Positions 25,503-33,579 of a stretch of 64,000 nt of DNA are shown here, in pieces. The notes beneath the pieces were generated by a model that made no database searches, was not told where the DNA came from, and saw only the letters and a list, made by a program, of their open reading frames with translations. A program made the position numbers and the translations under genes. The DNA lies in NCBI RefSeq assembly GCF_030817195.1, contig NZ_JAUSYZ010000001.1:3410001-3474000 (forward strand). Direction: 5' to 3'. This DNA comes from Arthrobacter globiformis. Its GTDB lineage: Bacteria > Actinomycetota > Actinomycetes > Actinomycetales > Micrococcaceae. Within the stretch, counting starts at the first letter, position 1. Every line of letters starts with the position of its first letter.

Positions 25503-25740
25503 CAGATGGCAGGGGCGTCTGACGGCACTGATCGCCTACCGGGCGGCGGGTCACGACTGGCCGAGGCACAAGGCCACCATCACCGGAGAAGAGCACGAAC
25601 TTGGTGTCTGGCTGCACACCCAGCGGTTCAAGCAGCGCCGCGGCGAGCTCGAGCTGGGGAGGGCTGACGCCTTGGACGCTGGCGTGCCGGGGTGGCGGGC
25701 AGGGAGGCCGCGCGGCCGACAGCCCCTAGGCAGATCCTGA
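25503..25740 (+). pseudogene. Helicase-associated (HA) domain fragment
   Basis: From about 25503 the plus strand encodes RWQGRLTALIAYRAAGHDWP, then EEHELGVWLHTQRFKQRRGEL and ALDAGVPGWR. This matches one helicase-associated domain (Trp...LG.WL..QR...L...LD...PGW), a module usually repeated at the C-terminus of large Arthrobacter helicase-type proteins. Only this last repeat survives, stopping at 25738-25740. No start or upstream helicase exists, because the sequence before it is the antisense of the truncated lipoprotein gene. Confidence 0.7.
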
Positions 25741-25803
25741 CTCCTGCCGGAGGTCGCGGCGTCTGTCCAGGCGGTGCTTGTAACCGGAGCTCGAAGGGCT
25801 CGC

Positions 25804-26289
25804 TCAAGCCGGTGGCGCCCAGCTCTGCAGCTCGACGGCGTTGCCCTCGGGATCGGTGACGTAGCACCAGGTGACCCGGCGCCCGTCGGCTGTCGTGAGG
25901 GTGACGACCTCGCCGACCGCGCTCCCGCCCTCATCGAGGACGCGGCGTCGAGCGGTGTGGACGTCCGCGACCGCGAAGGCGATGTGGCGGAAGCCCGGCC
26001 GGTCAATGCCCCCTTCCGACGCTCCGTCCGTCGTGGCGAACGTGTAGATCTCGAGCGTCGGGCCGTCATCGCCATGCCCGGGCAGCCGCAGATGCACGCC
26101 CTGGAGGGCGGCTTTCGGCACGGCGGTGCCCCGCTCGAGGTCGGGCCCCGAGTAGTCGCGCTCCGGCGGAACCGGCGTGCATCCGAAGAGTCGCACGTAC
26201 CAGTCGGAGAGGCGGCGCCAGTCGCGCGCGATCAGATTCGTGTGCCCGTATCGTGCGCCATCGATGGGTCCACTTGCGTCACCAGTCAT
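25804..26289 (-). CDS. VOC-superfamily (glyoxalase/bleomycin-resistance-like) protein
   Basis: 161-residue protein with a single vicinal-oxygen-chelate domain: YGHTNLIARDWRRLSDWYVR at the N-terminus supplies the first metal His, FRHIAFAVADVHTARRRVLD the second, and YVTDPEGNAVELQSW the Glu of the metal site. Such proteins act on small molecules such as methylglyoxal adducts, or bind drugs; the substrate here is unknown. The ATG at 26287-26289 fits the domain border. It is divergent from the nitrilase, 130 bases away, inside the second IS-bounded segment. Confidence 0.85.
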   Translation of the reverse strand: MTGDASGPIDGARYGHTNLIARDWRRLSDWYVRLFGCTPVPPERDYSGPDLERGTAVPKAALQGVHLRLPGHGDDGPTLEIYTFATTDGASEGGIDRPGFRHIAFAVADVHTARRRVLDEGGSAVGEVVTLTTADGRRVTWCYVTDPEGNAVELQSWAPPA

Positions 26290-26419
26290 GGACGCATCGT
26301 ACCCAGTGCGGGCCCAGAATGAACCGATGCAGACGGCCGCTGTGATCCTGGCCGCGGGCTTGCCGACAATGAAACGCTGCAGTGTTGACGAGACGCTGGA
26401 TGCATGCCAACGTTGCGTC

Positions 26420-27382
26420 ATGTCCACAGGAACTGTGCGCATCGCTGCCATCCAGGCCACCCCGGTAATCCTCGATGCGGAGGCATCGGTGTCAAAGGCG
26501 CTCCATCTCCTGAACGAGGCATCAGACCAGGGCGTGAAGCTCGCGGTTTTTCCTGAAACGTTCATCCCCCTGTACCCGTCCGGGGCATGGGCTTACCAAG
26601 CGGCCCGGTTCGACGGATTTGATGAGATGTGGACCCGTCTCTGGGCCAACTCTGTCGACGTCCCCGGCCCCCAAATCGACCGTTTCATCAAGGCATGTGC
26701 CGAGCACGACATCTACTGCGTGCTTGGAGTGAACGAACGGGAATCTGCTAGGCCCGGAAGTCTCTACAACACAATGATCTTGCTTGGTCCTGAGGGTTTG
26801 CTCTGGAAACATCGCAAGTTGATGCCCACGATGCACGAACGCCTTTTCCACGGCGTCGGTTACGGACAGGACCTGAATGTCATCGATACTCCAGTCGGGA
26901 GGGTTGGCGGCCTCATCTGTTGGGAGAACCGCATGCCTCTTGCTCGATATGAGATCTATCGTCAAGGCGTGCAGATCTGGGCGGCTCCGACGGCCGATGA
27001 CTCTGAGGGCTGGATCTCCACGATGAGTCACATAGCGATCGAATCCGGCGCGTTCGTGGTCTCGGCCCCTCAATACATCCCTCGGTCTGCGTTTCCCGAT
27101 GACTTCCCGGTTCAGTTGCCAGACGATGGTAAGGCGCTCGGACGAGGTGGAGCGGCGATCTTCGAGCCACTTAACGGCCGTGCCATAGCAGGTCCTCTCT
27201 ATGATCAGGAAGGGATCGTTGTCGCAGACGTCGACCTTGGTCGCTCCATGACCGCGAAGCGAATTTTCGACGTCGTGGGGCACTACAGTCGTGAAGACGT
27301 CCTCTACCCGCCGGCCCCAACCAACCACGCTACGGATGGCCCAGCATTTGGGTCGCGGACTCGACCTCCCCTTGGGAACTAG
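26420..27382 (+). CDS. Nitrilase (carbon-nitrogen hydrolase family)
   Basis: 320-residue cytoplasmic hydrolase converting a nitrile to acid and ammonia, or a related amide. The catalytic triad is visible: Glu in VFPETFIPLYP, Lys in KHRKLMPTMHERLFHG, Cys in GGLICWENRMPLARYE. The CWEN motif and the HGVGYGQ segment are typical of true nitrilases rather than amidases. The ATG at 26420 fits the family N-terminus (VRIAAIQATP), though no strong ribosome binding site is present; an in-frame ATG at 26369 would add 17 residues. Its base composition seems a little less GC-rich than neighbours, consistent with transfer, and it sits inside the IS-bounded segment. Confidence 0.88.
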   Translation: MSTGTVRIAAIQATPVILDAEASVSKALHLLNEASDQGVKLAVFPETFIPLYPSGAWAYQAARFDGFDEMWTRLWANSVDVPGPQIDRFIKACAEHDIYCVLGVNERESARPGSLYNTMILLGPEGLLWKHRKLMPTMHERLFHGVGYGQDLNVIDTPVGRVGGLICWENRMPLARYEIYRQGVQIWAAPTADDSEGWISTMSHIAIESGAFVVSAPQYIPRSAFPDDFPVQLPDDGKALGRGGAAIFEPLNGRAIAGPLYDQEGIVVADVDLGRSMTAKRIFDVVGHYSREDVLYPPAPTNHATDGPAFGSRTRPPLGN

Positions 27383-27528
27383 GGCCGAAGCCGCCCCCAA
27401 AAGCTGAACCGGTAGCGGAGCTCGGCGAACTGCAACTGCGTAGCAGTTTCGAGATCCCGCTGCGTTCTGCGACGGCGCTCGACCCACGCTCCCAATCCGA
27501 CGCCGGTGCCGAGCAGGCCCCACCTATT

Positions 27529-27585
27529 CGGAGCAAGTTGGTCCAACGGTCAACTTGCTCCGAAGTGGGTCAACTTGATCGGAAA
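27529..27585. repeat. IS-terminus-like inverted and direct repeats
   Basis: CGGAGCAAGTTG (27529-27540) is exactly inverted at 27551-27562 (CAACTTGCTCCG). GTCAACTTGCTCCGAA is followed 20 bases later by the related GTCAACTTGATCGGAA. Such paired motifs resemble IS21-family ends, so this is probably another IS scar; family assignment is inference. Confidence 0.5.
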
Positions 27586-27663
27586 AATCCCATCTAGTTC
27601 CGAATCTCACAGCCGATTTGGAAGACTACCAACTAGACGATGCGTTTCTTCCAAATGGGAGCG

Positions 27664-27691
27664 GTTCTCCCACTTAGATCGACATCTCACA
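27664..27691 (-). repeat. Right end-like inverted repeat of the second IS-bounded segment
   Basis: Reads TGTGAGATGTCGATCTA from 27691 on the minus strand and pairs with 24384-24411 (24 of 28 identical). It ends five bases from the nrdF stop codon, so the segment sits immediately downstream of nrdF. Confidence 0.6.
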
Positions 27692-27696
27692 AAAGA

Positions 27697-28671
27697 CTAG
27701 AAGTCCCAGTCCTCGTCCTCGGTGTTGACCGCCTTGCCAATGACGTACGAGGAGCCCGACCCCGAGAAGAAGTCGTGGTTCTCATCGGCGTTCGGCGACA
27801 GGGCCGACAGGATCGCCGGGTTCACGTCGGTGACGGAGGCCGGGAACATGGCCTCGTAGCCCAGGTTCATCAGGGCCTTGTTGGCGTTGTAGTGCAGGAA
27901 CTTCTTGACGTCCTCGGCCAGGCCGACGCCGTCGTAGAGGTCGTGCGTGTACTGGACTTCGTTTTCGTACAGCTCGAAGAGCAGCTCGAAGGTGTAGTCC
28001 TTGATCTCCTGCCGGCGTGCCTCGGAAACCCTCTCCAGGCCCTTCTGGAACTTATAGCCGATGTAGTAGCCGTGCACGGCCTCATCGCGGATGATCAGGC
28101 GGATCAGGTCGGCCGTGTTCGTCAGCTTGGCGCGCGAGGACCAGTACATCGGCAGGTAGAAGCCGGAGTAGAACAGGAAGCTCTCCAGCAGCGTGGAGGC
28201 CACCTTGCGCTTCAGGGGGTCGTCGCCCTGGTAGTAGTCCATGACGATCTGGGCCTTCTTCTGAAGGTTCTCGTTCTCGGTGGACCAGCGGAAGGCGTCG
28301 TCGATCTCCTTGGTGGAGCACAGGGTGGAGAAGATCGAGGAGTAGCTCTTGGCGTGCACAGCCTCCATGAAGGCGATGTTGGTGTACACGGCCTCTTCGT
28401 GCGGGGTAAGCGCGTCCGGGATCAGGCTGACGGCGCCGACGGTGCCCTGGATGGTGTCCAGCAGCGTCAGGCCGGTGAACACGCGCATGGTCAGCTGCTG
28501 TTCGGCCGGGGTCAGCGTGTTCCACGACTGGACGTCATTGGACAGCGGCACCTTCTCCGGCAACCAGAAGTTGTTGACGAGGCGGTTCCAGACCTCTACG
28601 TCCTTGTCGTCCTGGATGCGGTTCCAGTTGATGGCCTCGACGTGGCTCAGCAGCTTGACCTTCTCGGTCAT
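27697..28671 (-). CDS. nrdF: Ribonucleoside-diphosphate reductase class Ib, beta subunit NrdF
   Basis: 324-residue radical-generating subunit that houses the dimetal (Mn or Fe) site and tyrosyl radical for NrdE. EAVHAKSYSSIFSTL and RDEAVHGYYIGYKFQ give metal-binding Glu/His residues, and the tail ends EDEDWDF, the peptide that docks on NrdE. The length is normal. AGGGG lies just upstream of the ATG at 28669-28671. It follows nrdE after 105 bases that contain a strong hairpin and a dispersed repeat, so its expression may be partly separate from nrdHIE. Confidence 0.97.
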   Translation of the reverse strand: MTEKVKLLSHVEAINWNRIQDDKDVEVWNRLVNNFWLPEKVPLSNDVQSWNTLTPAEQQLTMRVFTGLTLLDTIQGTVGAVSLIPDALTPHEEAVYTNIAFMEAVHAKSYSSIFSTLCSTKEIDDAFRWSTENENLQKKAQIVMDYYQGDDPLKRKVASTLLESFLFYSGFYLPMYWSSRAKLTNTADLIRLIIRDEAVHGYYIGYKFQKGLERVSEARRQEIKDYTFELLFELYENEVQYTHDLYDGVGLAEDVKKFLHYNANKALMNLGYEAMFPASVTDVNPAILSALSPNADENHDFFSGSGSSYVIGKAVNTEDEDWDF

Positions 28672-28708
28672 GTCATCCCCTAAAAAGTTGGGTGGGTTCT
28701 TACTTAAA

Positions 28709-28744
28709 GCGTACGACGGCGGGCGGACACCCGCCGTCGTACGC
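28709..28744. terminator. Perfect 15-bp hairpin between nrdE and nrdF
   Basis: GCGTACGACGGCGGG (28709-28723) pairs perfectly with 28730-28744, loop of six. On the minus (coding) strand it is followed by TTTAAG. It may terminate part of the transcripts after nrdE or stabilise the processed ends; the T-run is short. Confidence 0.6.
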
Positions 28745-28750
28745 GTCCCT

Positions 28751-28773
28751 CGGTCTCGACAGGCTCGACCAGC
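28751..28773. repeat. Dispersed GTCTCGAC/GTCGAGC-type intergenic repeat
   Basis: CGGTCTCGACAGGCTCGACC is an imperfect palindrome of the kind widely scattered between genes in Micrococcales. It sits between the nrdE stop and the hairpin. A loosely related GAGCTTGCGAGGCGAGGG lies at 37281-37296. Confidence 0.5.
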
Positions 28774-28776
28774 GGG

Positions 28777-30933
28777 TTACAGCATGCAGCTGACGCAGCC
28801 CTCAACCTCCGTCCCTTCCAGCGCGAGCTGGCGGAGACGGATGTAGTAGATGGTCTTGATGCCCTTGCGCCAGGCGTAGATCTGGGCCTTGTTGATGTCT
28901 CGGGTGGTGGCGGTGTCCTTGAAGAACAGCGTCAGCGACAGGCCCTGGTCCACGTGCTGCGTGGCCGCGGCGTAGGTGTCGATGATCTTCTCGTAGCCGA
29001 TCTCGTACGCATCCTGGTAGTACTCCAGGTTGTCGTTCGTCAGGTACGGCGCCGGGTAGTACACCCGGCCGATCTTGCCTTCCTTGCGGATCTCAATCTT
29101 GGACGCCACCGGGTGGATCGAGGAGGTGGAGTTGTTGATGTAGGAGATCGAACCGGTCGGCGGAACGGCCTGCAGGTTCTGGTTATAGATGCCGTGCTCC
29201 ACGACGGAGGCCTTCAGTTCGCGCCAGTCATCCTGCGTGGGGATGTGCACGTCCTTGAAGAGCTCCCTGACCTTCTCGGTCTGCGGCACCCACTCCTGCT
29301 CCGTGTACTTGTCGAAGAACTCACCCGAGGCGTACTTGGACTTCTCGAAGCCGCCGAACATCTGCCCGGTCTCGATGGCAAGCAGGTTCGACGCGCGGAC
29401 GGCGTGGAACACCACGGAATAGAAGTAGATGTTAGTGAAGTCCAGGCCCTCTTCGGAGCCATAGTGGACCCGCTCCCGCGCCAGGTAGCCGTGCAGATTC
29501 ATCTGGCCCAGGCCGATGGCATGCGACTGGTCGTTGCCGCGGGCGATGGACGGCACCGAGGTGATGTTGGACATGTCCGAGACCGCGGAGAGCGAACGGA
29601 TGGCCGTCTCGATGGTCAGGCCGAAGTCCGGCGAATCCATCGTCTTCGCGATGTTCAGGGAGCCCAGGTTGCAGGAGATGTCCTTGCCGGTCTCGTCGTA
29701 GGACAGGTCATCGTGGTACGTCGTGGGCTGCGAGACCTGGAGGATCTCCGAGCAGAGGTTGGACATGATGATCTTGCCGTCGATCGGGTTTTCCCGGTTA
29801 ACGGTGTCCTCGAACATGATGTACGGGTAGCCGGATTCGAACTGGATCTCGGCGAGGGTCTGGAAGAACTCGCGCGCCTTGATCTTGGTCTTCTTGATCC
29901 GGGAATCGTCCACCATCTCGTAGTACTTCTCGGTGACCGAGACGTCGGAGAACGGCATCCCGTAGACGCGTTCGACGTCGTACGGCGAGAACAGGTACAT
30001 GTCCTCGTCCTTCTTGGCCAGCTCGAAGGTGATGTCCGGGATGACGACGCCGAGCGAGAGGGTCTTGATGCGGATCTTCTCGTCCGCGTTCTCACGCTTG
30101 GTGTCCAGGAACCGGTAGATGTCCGGGTGGTGGGCGTGCAGGTACACGGCACCGGCGCCCTGGCGGGCACCGAGCTGGTTGGCGTAGGAGAAGCTGTCTT
30201 CGAGGAGCTTCATCACGGGGATGACGCCGGAGGACTGGTTCTCGATCTGCTTGATCGGCGCACCGACTTCGCGGATGTTGGTCAGCGCGAACGCCACACC
30301 GCCGCCGCGCTTGGACAGCTGCAGCGCGGAGTTGATGGAGCGGCCGATCGACTCCATGTTGTCCTCGATGCGGAGCAGGAAGCAGGAGACCAGCTCGCCG
30401 CGCTGCTTCTTGCCGGCGTTCAGGAACGTCGGGGTGGCCGGCTGGAAGCGGCCCTCGATGATTTCGTCCACCATCTGCAGGGCAAGCTGCTCGTTGCCAC
30501 GGGCCAGGTGCAGTGCGACCATGCACACGCGGTCCTCGTAGCGCTCCAGGAAGCGCTTGCCGTCGAACGTCTTCAGCGTGTAGGACGTGTAGAACTTGAA
30601 GGCGCCCAGGAAGGTCTCGAAGCGGAACTTCTTCTTGTAGGCGCGGTTGAACAGGTCACGGATGAAGTTCATCGTGTACTGGTCGAGGGTTTCGCGCTCG
30701 TAGTACTGGTTCTTCACCAGGTAGTCGAGCTTCTCCTCGAGGTCATGGAAGAAGACCGTGTTGTTGTTCACGTGCTGCAGGAAGTACTGGTGCGCAGCCT
30801 CGCGGTCAGCCTCGAACTGGATCTCGCCGTTCGGACCGTACAGGTTCAGCATTGCGTTCAGCTCGTGGTAGCCCAGGCCCTTATAGGCAGTGGGGAGCGC
30901 CGGCTTCTCCTGCTTTTCAACAGCCGTGTCCAT
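28777..30933 (-). CDS. nrdE: Ribonucleoside-diphosphate reductase class Ib, alpha subunit NrdE
   Basis: 718-residue catalytic subunit that reduces ribonucleoside diphosphates. Visible features are the N-terminal ATP-cone-less NrdE start (YKGLGYHELNAMLNLYGPNG), the active-site stretch NLCSEILQVS with the radical Cys, and the C-terminal redox pair CVSC near the end, which receives electrons from NrdH. The ATG at 30931-30933 is preceded by AAGGA seven bases upstream; a longer upstream frame overlaps nrdI and is not coding. It belongs to the nrdH-nrdI-nrdE-nrdF cluster, 26 bases after nrdI. Confidence 0.97.
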   Translation of the reverse strand: MDTAVEKQEKPALPTAYKGLGYHELNAMLNLYGPNGEIQFEADREAAHQYFLQHVNNNTVFFHDLEEKLDYLVKNQYYERETLDQYTMNFIRDLFNRAYKKKFRFETFLGAFKFYTSYTLKTFDGKRFLERYEDRVCMVALHLARGNEQLALQMVDEIIEGRFQPATPTFLNAGKKQRGELVSCFLLRIEDNMESIGRSINSALQLSKRGGGVAFALTNIREVGAPIKQIENQSSGVIPVMKLLEDSFSYANQLGARQGAGAVYLHAHHPDIYRFLDTKRENADEKIRIKTLSLGVVIPDITFELAKKDEDMYLFSPYDVERVYGMPFSDVSVTEKYYEMVDDSRIKKTKIKAREFFQTLAEIQFESGYPYIMFEDTVNRENPIDGKIIMSNLCSEILQVSQPTTYHDDLSYDETGKDISCNLGSLNIAKTMDSPDFGLTIETAIRSLSAVSDMSNITSVPSIARGNDQSHAIGLGQMNLHGYLARERVHYGSEEGLDFTNIYFYSVVFHAVRASNLLAIETGQMFGGFEKSKYASGEFFDKYTEQEWVPQTEKVRELFKDVHIPTQDDWRELKASVVEHGIYNQNLQAVPPTGSISYINNSTSSIHPVASKIEIRKEGKIGRVYYPAPYLTNDNLEYYQDAYEIGYEKIIDTYAAATQHVDQGLSLTLFFKDTATTRDINKAQIYAWRKGIKTIYYIRLRQLALEGTEVEGCVSCML

Positions 30934-30959
30934 GGACGCGTCCTTTCCTTCGGGCCTGG

Positions 30960-31466
30960 TTACTTCTGTGTCTGCGACAGTCGTGTCCAAAACTCTTCCA
31001 ATCCTTCTTGTACACGGGAGACGTCTTCCGGCGTGCCCATGAGTTCGAACCTGTATAGGTGGGGGACCTTGCACTTGGCGGCGATGATGTCGCCTGCCAT
31101 GCAGTAGTTGTCCCCGAAATTCGTGTTTCCGGCCCCGATGACGCCACGGATCAGGCGCCGGTTATCCGGGTTGTTCAGGAACCTGATGACCTGCTTCGGC
31201 ACCGAACCCTCGCCGCCTGTCCCGCCGTAGGTGGGGACCACGAGCACAAACGGCTCACAGGCAACGAGGGGTTCATCCTTCGCATGCAGGGGGATCCTGG
31301 CGGCGTCCGCACCAAGCTTGCCGATGAAGCGCCTGGTGTTCTCGGAGGCCGAGGAAAAGTAGATGAGGCGGCTGCGGGTCTGGTTCACGGGCGGTGTCTG
31401 ACTGACGGGCGTCGTGTCCGCAGCACGGGCTGCGGCCGGCGCATCGGCAAGTGCCGGCGCGGCCAT
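30960..31466 (-). CDS. nrdI: Class Ib RNR activating flavodoxin NrdI
   Basis: 168-residue flavodoxin-like protein that supplies superoxide/peroxide to build the Mn tyrosyl-radical cofactor of NrdF. The FMN motifs are IYFSSASENTRRFIGKL, VVPTYGGTGGEGSVPKQVIRF and GAGNTNFGDNYCMAG. It has an Ala/Thr-rich N-terminal extension of about 30 residues compared with the usual ~140. GAGGTG six bases before the ATG at 31464-31466 favours this start over a GTG nine bases upstream. Confidence 0.95.
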   Translation of the reverse strand: MAAPALADAPAAARAADTTPVSQTPPVNQTRSRLIYFSSASENTRRFIGKLGADAARIPLHAKDEPLVACEPFVLVVPTYGGTGGEGSVPKQVIRFLNNPDNRRLIRGVIGAGNTNFGDNYCMAGDIIAAKCKVPHLYRFELMGTPEDVSRVQEGLEEFWTRLSQTQK

Positions 31467-31521
31467 GTGAGTCACCTCATCTACTTGGGAATTCTCTGCC
31501 GGAAACGGCGTGGGCGCAGCC

Positions 31522-31767
31522 TTAGGCCACGGAAGCGGACGCGCTGAGCGCCAGCTCTTCGATCTTGTCCGGACGGAAACCGGACCAGTGGTCCTGGTCC
31601 GTGACGACGACCGGTGCCTGCATGTAGCCGAGCGACTTCAGGCGCTCAAGGGCGTCCGCGTCCTGGGAGATGTCCACGCTCTGGTAGGCGATGCCCTTCT
31701 TGTCCAGCGCACGGTAGGTGGCGTTGCACTGTACGCAGGCCGGCTTGGTGTAAACCGTAACGGTCAT
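31522..31767 (-). CDS. nrdH: NrdH-redoxin
   Basis: 81-residue glutaredoxin-like protein with thioredoxin-type activity and the electron donor to NrdE. The redox motif CVQC is in VTVYTKPACVQCNATYRAL, and APVVVTDQDHWSGFRPDKI is the NrdH signature. The ATG at 31765-31767 fits the family; AGGA lies just upstream. It is the first gene of the nrd cluster; the probable regulatory boxes are about 160-205 bases upstream of the start. Confidence 0.96.
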   Translation of the reverse strand: MTVTVYTKPACVQCNATYRALDKKGIAYQSVDISQDADALERLKSLGYMQAPVVVTDQDHWSGFRPDKIEELALSASASVA

Positions 31768-32220
31768 GGTTCCTGTCCCCTTTGTTGAAGTCACTGCTGC
31801 TGCACTCTTCTGAGACCTTGCTGGTGTCTCTGTCTTTAAATCTCTGGCATCGTAGCGGTGGACTCTGCCCGGACCTTACCGTCCAGTACTGGCTGCGCCG
31901 GTCTCCCGCTCAATCTGTATGTCGATACTACATGTAGTGCGCGGCCCCGGATGGGACCCCAAGATGATGTATTACAAGTATGTCATTTAATGCACTTTTA
32001 ATCCACAGGCCAAGGCCCTCAAAATGTCCGGATTTCCGGCTTTTTGGCGGACGCAATCCACACCCTGTGGAGTAGTTAGACACATTTAAACGCCAGCGTG
32101 TCGTCCCGCAGGCGGCGTGTCGCGGCACCCCGTCCGGCACCTTTTGAGTGGCCCGGAACACAGCAGCGAGGGCCCTGAAGCGCGCTTCGGGGCCCGCACT
32201 GTGATTAAGCAAACGCCGAA
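31768..32220. other. nrd promoter region
   Basis: About 450 bases between nrdH and the CFA-synthase-like stop. It holds the two NrdR-type boxes (31925-31972) and is AT-rich around 31960-32100 compared with its surroundings. No gene or riboswitch recognised. Confidence 0.5.
31925..31972. promoter_or_regulatory. Pair of NrdR boxes upstream of nrdHIEF
   Basis: Box 1 (31925-31940, ATACTACATGTAGTGC, with a perfect 12-base palindrome) and box 2 (31957-31972, CCCCAAGATGATGTAT) match the NrdR consensus ACACWATATAWWGTGT at about 12 and 11 of 16 positions by my alignment. Their starts are 32 bases apart, i.e. three helical turns, the usual NrdR arrangement. NrdR with bound dATP would repress nrd here. 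Confidence 0.65.
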
Positions 32221-33579
32221 CTAGAGTTGAGCCTCCCGGCGGTCCAGGACGATCTGCTGCACGTCCAGGTATCCGGACTGGAAGCCGGCCCGCGAGTAGC
32301 AGAGGTAGAACAGCCACATCCGCTGGAAGACCTCATCGAATCCGAGCTCGCGCACTTCCTGCCCACGCTGCAGGAACCGCTCCTCCCACAGCCGCAGGGT
32401 GGCCGCGTAGTGGTCGCCCATCCCCCGGCGCTCACGCACCCGGAGGGTGGTGTGCTGCTCCGCGACGCTCTCGATCGCCCGCACGGACGGCAGGAACCCG
32501 CCCGGGAAGATGTACTTGTGCACCCAGGTGTAGGCGTTGCGGGTGGCGAGCATCCGTCCGTGCGGCATGGTGATGGCCTGGATGGCAACCTTGCCGCCGG
32601 GTGCCAGCACCCGGTCGATGGTCTGGAAATAAACGGGCCAGTATTCGTAGCCCACCGCTTCGATCATCTCCACGGAGACGACGGCGTCGTACTCGCCTTC
32701 CACGGCGCGGTAGTCCTGCAGTCCCACCGTGACCTGGCCGGAGAAGCCGGCTTCCTCGATCCGCTGCTGCGCGAGCGCCTGCTGTTCGCTGGAGAGGGTG
32801 ACCGAATGCACGGTGGCACCACGGGCTGCGGCCCGCAGGGCAAGTTCGCCCCAGCCGGTGCCGATCTCAAGCAGCCGGGTGCCCTCCCCCACGCCGGCCT
32901 TGTCCAGCAGCCTGTCGATCTTGGCCTGCTGAGCTCCGGCCAGGGCATCCCAGCCCGCCTCTGCCAGCTGGCCGGCCGAGGCCGGGAACAGGGCCCCGGA
33001 GTAGCTCATGGTGCTGTCGAGGAAGTTGGCGAACAGCTCGTTGGAGAGGTCGTAGTGCCGGGAGATGTTGCCGCGGGTGTTCTGCTCGGTGTTGCGCTCC
33101 TGCCGGGGTGCCCTTGGCAGGTACAGGCTCCGGAGTTTCTGCAGGGGCACGGGGATGAGCGTGTCCACCGAGGAGGCAAAGACCTCGAGGACGCCGGCGA
33201 GGTCTGACGCTTCCCAGTCCCCCGCCATGAAGGACTCCCCCAGCCCGATCAGCCCGTTGTCGCCGATCCGGAGTGCGAAGTCCTCCGGATGCACCATGAT
33301 CATCACCGGCTCGTCCGGGCCGCCGGTGCCCAGCACCGTCCCGTCGGCGTATTCCACCCGGAGCGGCAGGCGGCGGACCGCCGCCCGGAACAGCGCATCG
33401 GCTGCCGTGCCGGCCACCTGCGACTTTATCCCCCCAGGCGGACGGGCGACGCCGGGCCACACCTCCGCGTCGATGGCCGCCGGCGCCGGCGGCACACGGA
33501 AGGCCCCGCCGGGCGTGTGTCCCTGGCGTGAAGAATCCGTGTAAGCGGGATTGGTGTATGCCGGTTCTGTGAGAGTCAC
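32221..33579 (-). CDS. Cyclopropane-fatty-acyl-phospholipid synthase-family methyltransferase
   Basis: 452-residue SAM-dependent methyltransferase acting on lipid double bonds. It has a long N-terminal lipid-binding part (ALRIGDNGLIGLGESFMAGD) and the HYDLSNELFANFLDSTMSYS signature. LLEIGTGWGELALRA is the SAM site, and SVEMIEAVG is followed by YEYWPVYF. The start is GTG at 33577-33579 with AGGAGG seven bases upstream, overlapping the DUF1365 stop (GTGA). It is last in the operon FAD oxidoreductase - DUF1365 - CFA. Similar trios in other bacteria are linked to membrane lipid modification; the exact lipid product is not known from sequence. Confidence 0.9.
   Translation of the reverse strand: MTLTEPAYTNPAYTDSSRQGHTPGGAFRVPPAPAAIDAEVWPGVARPPGGIKSQVAGTAADALFRAAVRRLPLRVEYADGTVLGTGGPDEPVMIMVHPEDFALRIGDNGLIGLGESFMAGDWEASDLAGVLEVFASSVDTLIPVPLQKLRSLYLPRAPRQERNTEQNTRGNISRHYDLSNELFANFLDSTMSYSGALFPASAGQLAEAGWDALAGAQQAKIDRLLDKAGVGEGTRLLEIGTGWGELALRAAARGATVHSVTLSSEQQALAQQRIEEAGFSGQVTVGLQDYRAVEGEYDAVVSVEMIEAVGYEYWPVYFQTIDRVLAPGGKVAIQAITMPHGRMLATRNAYTWVHKYIFPGGFLPSVRAIESVAEQHTTLRVRERRGMGDHYAATLRLWEERFLQRGQEVRELGFDEVFQRMWLFYLCYSRAGFQSGYLDVQQIVLDRREAQL

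Larger units (their letters stand above)
27383..27696. other. Intergenic stretch with IS-end-type repeats
   Basis: Contains the inverted repeat at 27529-27585 and the right end of the IS-bounded segment (27664-27691). No gene recognised. The plus-strand frame continuing after the nitrilase stop has no family match. Confidence 0.4.

Noticed and set aside
28954..31107. 717-codon plus-strand frame opposite nrdE
   Set aside because: Antisense of a certain gene, with valine/leucine/arginine-rich random composition.
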